Positions 31,246-33,899 of a DNA stretch of 33,899 nt are shown here, in pieces (the stretch's first letter is position 1; each line of letters starts with the position of its first letter). Below the pieces are notes generated by a model that worked only from the letters and a program-made list of their open reading frames with translations, ran no database searches and had not been told where the DNA came from. Where the stretch lies: contig CAYGBW010000171.1 of NCBI GenBank assembly GCA_964348185.1, forward strand, positions 1 to 33,899, written 5' to 3'. The translations under genes were made by a program, and so were the position numbers. This stretch comes from CAYGBW01 sp964348185. GTDB taxonomy: Bacteria > Desulfobacterota > BSN033 > WVXP01.

Positions 31246-32187
31246 TTAATGGTATTCAATCCTTGGGTCGATCAAGCTGTAAAGGAGATCGGTCAGCAGG
31301 TTAAGCAAAAACACGGCTGCCGAAAATATGACGATCACCATTTGGAGGGTCATGTAGTCACGGTCTTTAACGGCGAAGACCATCATTTTCCCCAACCCCG
31401 GTCGGCTGTACACGATCTCGGTGAGAACAGATCCACCCATCAGAATGCCGGCATAGAGTCCAATGACAGTGGTCGTGGGGATGAGCGCGTTTCTCAGGGC
31501 ATGCTTGTAAATGACCATCCTTTCGGTGACTCCTTTTGCCCTAGCCGTTCTCACGTAGTCCTCCCCAATGACGTTGAGCATGGAGGAGCGGGTCATTCGA
31601 CTGATAAAAGCTGTCATGATAATCCCAAGGGTGAAGGCGGGGAGGACGAGATGGTAAAGCCGGTTGCTCCAATCCTTGAGATCTCCCCCACCAATCACTG
31701 GGAATAGATCCAGTTTCACTGCAAAAACGTACATGAGGAGAATACCCAGATAGAATTCAGGCATAGAAATTCCGACCAATGACCCCACTCTTCCGAAGTA
31801 GTCTGGCATCTCATTTCTTCGCAAGGCGGTGAATATACCGATAGGAACCCCCATGAGGATACCCAAAACCAAGCCTGCGACGGTTAGATCAATCGTGTAG
31901 GGCAGGGCCCGCGCGATTTCTTTTACCACAGGCCGCTGGGTGATGAGTGATTTTCCGAATCTGCCGCGACACAAATCTGCCAGAAACGTCACATATTGGA
32001 CCATCATGGGCTTGTCTAGGCCCATCTGATGCTCCAGGGCCCGGATCTGTTCCTCAGTGGCGTAGGTTCCGAGGGCTGCCACTGCAGGACCTCCTGGGAC
32101 AATTCGAATCAGGAAAAAGACCACGGTGACCACGGCCCATAGGGTGGGAATAATCAAAAGCGTTCTTCGGATTGTATACTGGAACAT
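31246..32187 (-). CDS. Peptide-type ABC importer permease (OppB/DppB-like)
   Basis: A 313-residue permease with six predicted transmembrane segments. It starts MFQYTIRRTLLIIPTLWAVV, the typical DppB opening, with the VPGGPA motif and the RTARAKGVTERMVIYKHALRN coupling loop, given in part. It follows the binding-protein gene after a 116-bp gap that contains a terminator (32210-32242), so the permeases are probably expressed at lower level than the binding protein. Confidence 0.93.
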   Translation of the reverse strand: MFQYTIRRTLLIIPTLWAVVTVVFFLIRIVPGGPAVAALGTYATEEQIRALEHQMGLDKPMMVQYVTFLADLCRGRFGKSLITQRPVVKEIARALPYTIDLTVAGLVLGILMGVPIGIFTALRRNEMPDYFGRVGSLVGISMPEFYLGILLMYVFAVKLDLFPVIGGGDLKDWSNRLYHLVLPAFTLGIIMTAFISRMTRSSMLNVIGEDYVRTARAKGVTERMVIYKHALRNALIPTTTVIGLYAGILMGGSVLTEIVYSRPGLGKMMVFAVKDRDYMTLQMVIVIFSAAVFLLNLLTDLLYSLIDPRIEYH

Positions 32188-32209
32188 GGTTTTTCAGGGA
32201 AAGTCGAAA

Positions 32210-32242
32210 ACGGGGGAGATGCTATCCCCGACGCTCCCCCGT
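32210..32242 (-). terminator. Intra-operon terminator after the peptide-binding-protein gene
   Basis: On the minus strand ACGGGGGAG (32242-32234) pairs with CTCCCCCGT (32218-32210), with a 15-base loop and TTTTCGACTTT after it. It probably sets the ratio of binding protein to permease. Confidence 0.8.
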
Positions 32243-32303
32243 CTTCTATTCCCCGGAATTACTCTCCTTCGCCAGAATGCCCCGCGAGGAACCGTGGGGA
32301 GCT

Positions 32304-33869
32304 TCACTCTTCCAAGATTCGGGTGTTCCACTTGATGGTGTCGACCAGGGTCAGGGTCGACTTCATTTCATATCCGAGATCCACATAGTCCTTCCTGGCA
32401 AACACGAATTTGGTTGTGCAGAGGGGATAGGCAACGGCATCCTCAAGAACCTTTCTCTGGGCGTTGGCCCACAGGGATTTCTGTTTCTCTACCGCCGTCT
32501 CTCTCCGTGCCTGGTCGATCAACTCATCGATCCTGTCATAATGAGAGAAGTTGGTGATTGCCGTAGGGGTTCCCACGATGGACTTGGAGTGATAGAACTG
32601 AGAGAGAATCGAATCAGCCGTGGGGAAGCGAGCACACACATACAGGACCATAGGGTTGACGTCTTTTCGGATCTGCGAATGATAGGCACTATGCGCGATC
32701 ACGTCCATTTGCACGTTCACACCGACTCTCCTCAATTGCTCCTGAATCTGTTCCAGGGGTCGGCGGTAGTCGGACATCTCCGTGATCACCTTCTTGAGGG
32801 TGAAGCCTTTCTCGAGTCCCGCCTCTTTCAAAAGTGACTTTGCCTTTTCAACATCATGCGGGTACAGGGGTACGTCAGTGGTGCCTCCGAGGTAGCTTGT
32901 GGGGATTGGGGAGACGAGGGGCTCAGTGACGTCCTCTCCAAGAAAATCCATCAATTCTTGGCGACTGATGGCATAGGCCAGCGCCTTTCTGACCCGGATG
33001 TCATCGAGGGGTTTTTTGCTTGTGTTGAAATGGAGGGTCAGCGTTTCTCCGGGTCCAAAGATGTCAATCACCGTTCCAGGCACTTTCCTCATTTTGTCGA
33101 CCCAGGCCTGCTCTCTTTCCCCTTCACAGATATCGATCTCGCCCTTGCGAAAGGCCATTTCTCGACTGCTGGCATCGGGCATGAACCAGAACTCAACCCT
33201 GTCGAGGAGGGGTCTTCCCCTGAAATACCCATCGTGTCTGACCTCGACGAGTTTCTGCTTTGGGACATACTCATGGACCATAAAGGGGCCCGTGCCAATG
33301 GGATTGGTCTTGAATTTTTCGAGACCCATCTCCTCAACGGCCTTCTTGGAGACGATGTATCCACCGTGGTAGTCGGTTAGTAGCCCAAGGACCGAGGGGA
33401 TGTGTTCTTTAAAGGTGAGGCGCACCGTGTATGGATCGATGACCTCAACTTTTTCCAATGCATCAAAATCCTTGGCAAATCCAGATGTCTCCTTGTTGGC
33501 GGCCTTCTCCAGGGAATACTTCACGTCTTCGGCCGTGAGCTCCCCATAGCCCTTATGGAAGTTCACCCCTTTCCGAAGATAGAAGGTCCAAACCAGCCCA
33601 TCAGGCGACACGTTCCATCCCTCTGCCAGGTCGGGTTGGATTTTTTCCGGATCCATGTCCCCGGGCTTGAATCGGACAAGGGCATTAAACATCGGGTCGA
33701 TACAGGCATAATCGATGGTCGTCGTTCCATAATGGGGATCGATCGACCGGATGTCCGAAGCCTTCAGGGCGACTCTGACTACCTGCTCCCGGGCATCCGC
33801 AGACGCCGAGAGCATTGCTCCCAAAAGAAGAAATCCCACTACGAAAACGGTCCCATATCGTACTCTCAT
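32304..33869 (-). CDS. Periplasmic peptide-type binding protein (SBP family 5, OppA/DppA-like)
   Basis: A 521-residue solute-binding protein with a Sec signal peptide (MRVRYGTVFVVGFLLLGAML, cleavage near SASADA-RE). Family-5 hallmarks are LAEGWNVSPDGLVWTFYLRKGVNFHKG, shown in part as the 'W..s.DG..wtf.LR.gvkFh.G' signature, the GTGPFMVHEY motif, and RVRKALAYAISRQELMD. ATG 33869 has AAGGAGG at good spacing; TTG and GTG codons upstream are less suitable. The ligand may be di/oligopeptides, nickel or other small molecules; nothing here decides. The nearby folate/formimidoyl genes and hydrogenase leave peptide or nickel as options. Confidence 0.92.
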   Translation of the reverse strand: MRVRYGTVFVVGFLLLGAMLSASADAREQVVRVALKASDIRSIDPHYGTTTIDYACIDPMFNALVRFKPGDMDPEKIQPDLAEGWNVSPDGLVWTFYLRKGVNFHKGYGELTAEDVKYSLEKAANKETSGFAKDFDALEKVEVIDPYTVRLTFKEHIPSVLGLLTDYHGGYIVSKKAVEEMGLEKFKTNPIGTGPFMVHEYVPKQKLVEVRHDGYFRGRPLLDRVEFWFMPDASSREMAFRKGEIDICEGEREQAWVDKMRKVPGTVIDIFGPGETLTLHFNTSKKPLDDIRVRKALAYAISRQELMDFLGEDVTEPLVSPIPTSYLGGTTDVPLYPHDVEKAKSLLKEAGLEKGFTLKKVITEMSDYRRPLEQIQEQLRRVGVNVQMDVIAHSAYHSQIRKDVNPMVLYVCARFPTADSILSQFYHSKSIVGTPTAITNFSHYDRIDELIDQARRETAVEKQKSLWANAQRKVLEDAVAYPLCTTKFVFARKDYVDLGYEMKSTLTLVDTIKWNTRILEE

Positions 33870-33899
33870 GATCAACACCTCCTTCCTAAAACACGCGTC

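Overview
The window looks like a chromosomal segment of an anaerobic, probably uncultured Desulfobacterota (deltaproteobacterial) organism. The reasons are gene content (a DsrE/TusA/HdrD-type sulfur-relay cluster, a periplasmic [NiFe] hydrogenase with a full hyp set, a UGA-containing SelW-like selenoprotein, a two-CW XRE regulator), moderate GC content and clear sigma-70 promoters. The lineage is an inference; there is no rRNA in the window. I saw no tRNA, rRNA, CRISPR array or transposase gene.

Layout. 1-95: the decayed 3' end of a LivG-like ABC ATPase on the minus strand. 257-4173 (+): a MarR regulator behind a near-consensus promoter, then DsrE2-like protein, NarI/DsrM-like membrane cytochrome b, TusA and an HdrD/DsrK-like Fe-S protein, closed by a strong terminator. 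4527-11192 (+): M28 metallopeptidase, a PotD-like binding protein, an internal terminator, ATPase, a 200-bp mobile repeat, two permeases and a HisC-like aminotransferase. 11481-12488 (+): a PLP threonine/serine dehydratase-type enzyme, preceded by paired GC-rich palindromes. 22740-12495 (-): hydrogenase small and large subunits, protease HyaD, HypA, B, F, C, D, E, then a multi-domain haem membrane protein (c-type motif, CopD-like core, cytochrome b5-like domain). Upstream of the hydrogenase lies a long leader with a promoter, a potentially riboswitch-like fold, a 13-residue ORF and a terminator.

23605-24066 (+) is a selenoprotein in which a UGA codon interrupts the frame at a CxxU motif. 24274-24657 (-) is an XRE/two-CW regulator; 24774-24974 is a second complete mobile repeat; 25238-26092 (+) is a LysM membrane protein. 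28054-26328 (-) encodes a formimidoyl-THF cyclodeaminase-family protein and a glutamate formimidoyltransferase. 28333-33869 holds a complete peptide-type ABC importer in two converging halves: ATPases on the plus strand, binding protein and permeases on the minus strand.

Together the genes suggest an amino-acid/peptide-using anaerobe that handles H2 in the periplasm and has a membrane-linked persulfide/disulfide electron-transfer module. The items I rate most interesting are the MarR-DsrE2-NarI-TusA-HdrD cluster, the selenoprotein with a Cys-rich tail, the hydrogenase leader RNA, the haem fusion protein next to the hyp genes, and the TIR-bounded 200-bp repeat family present in two full and one partial copy.
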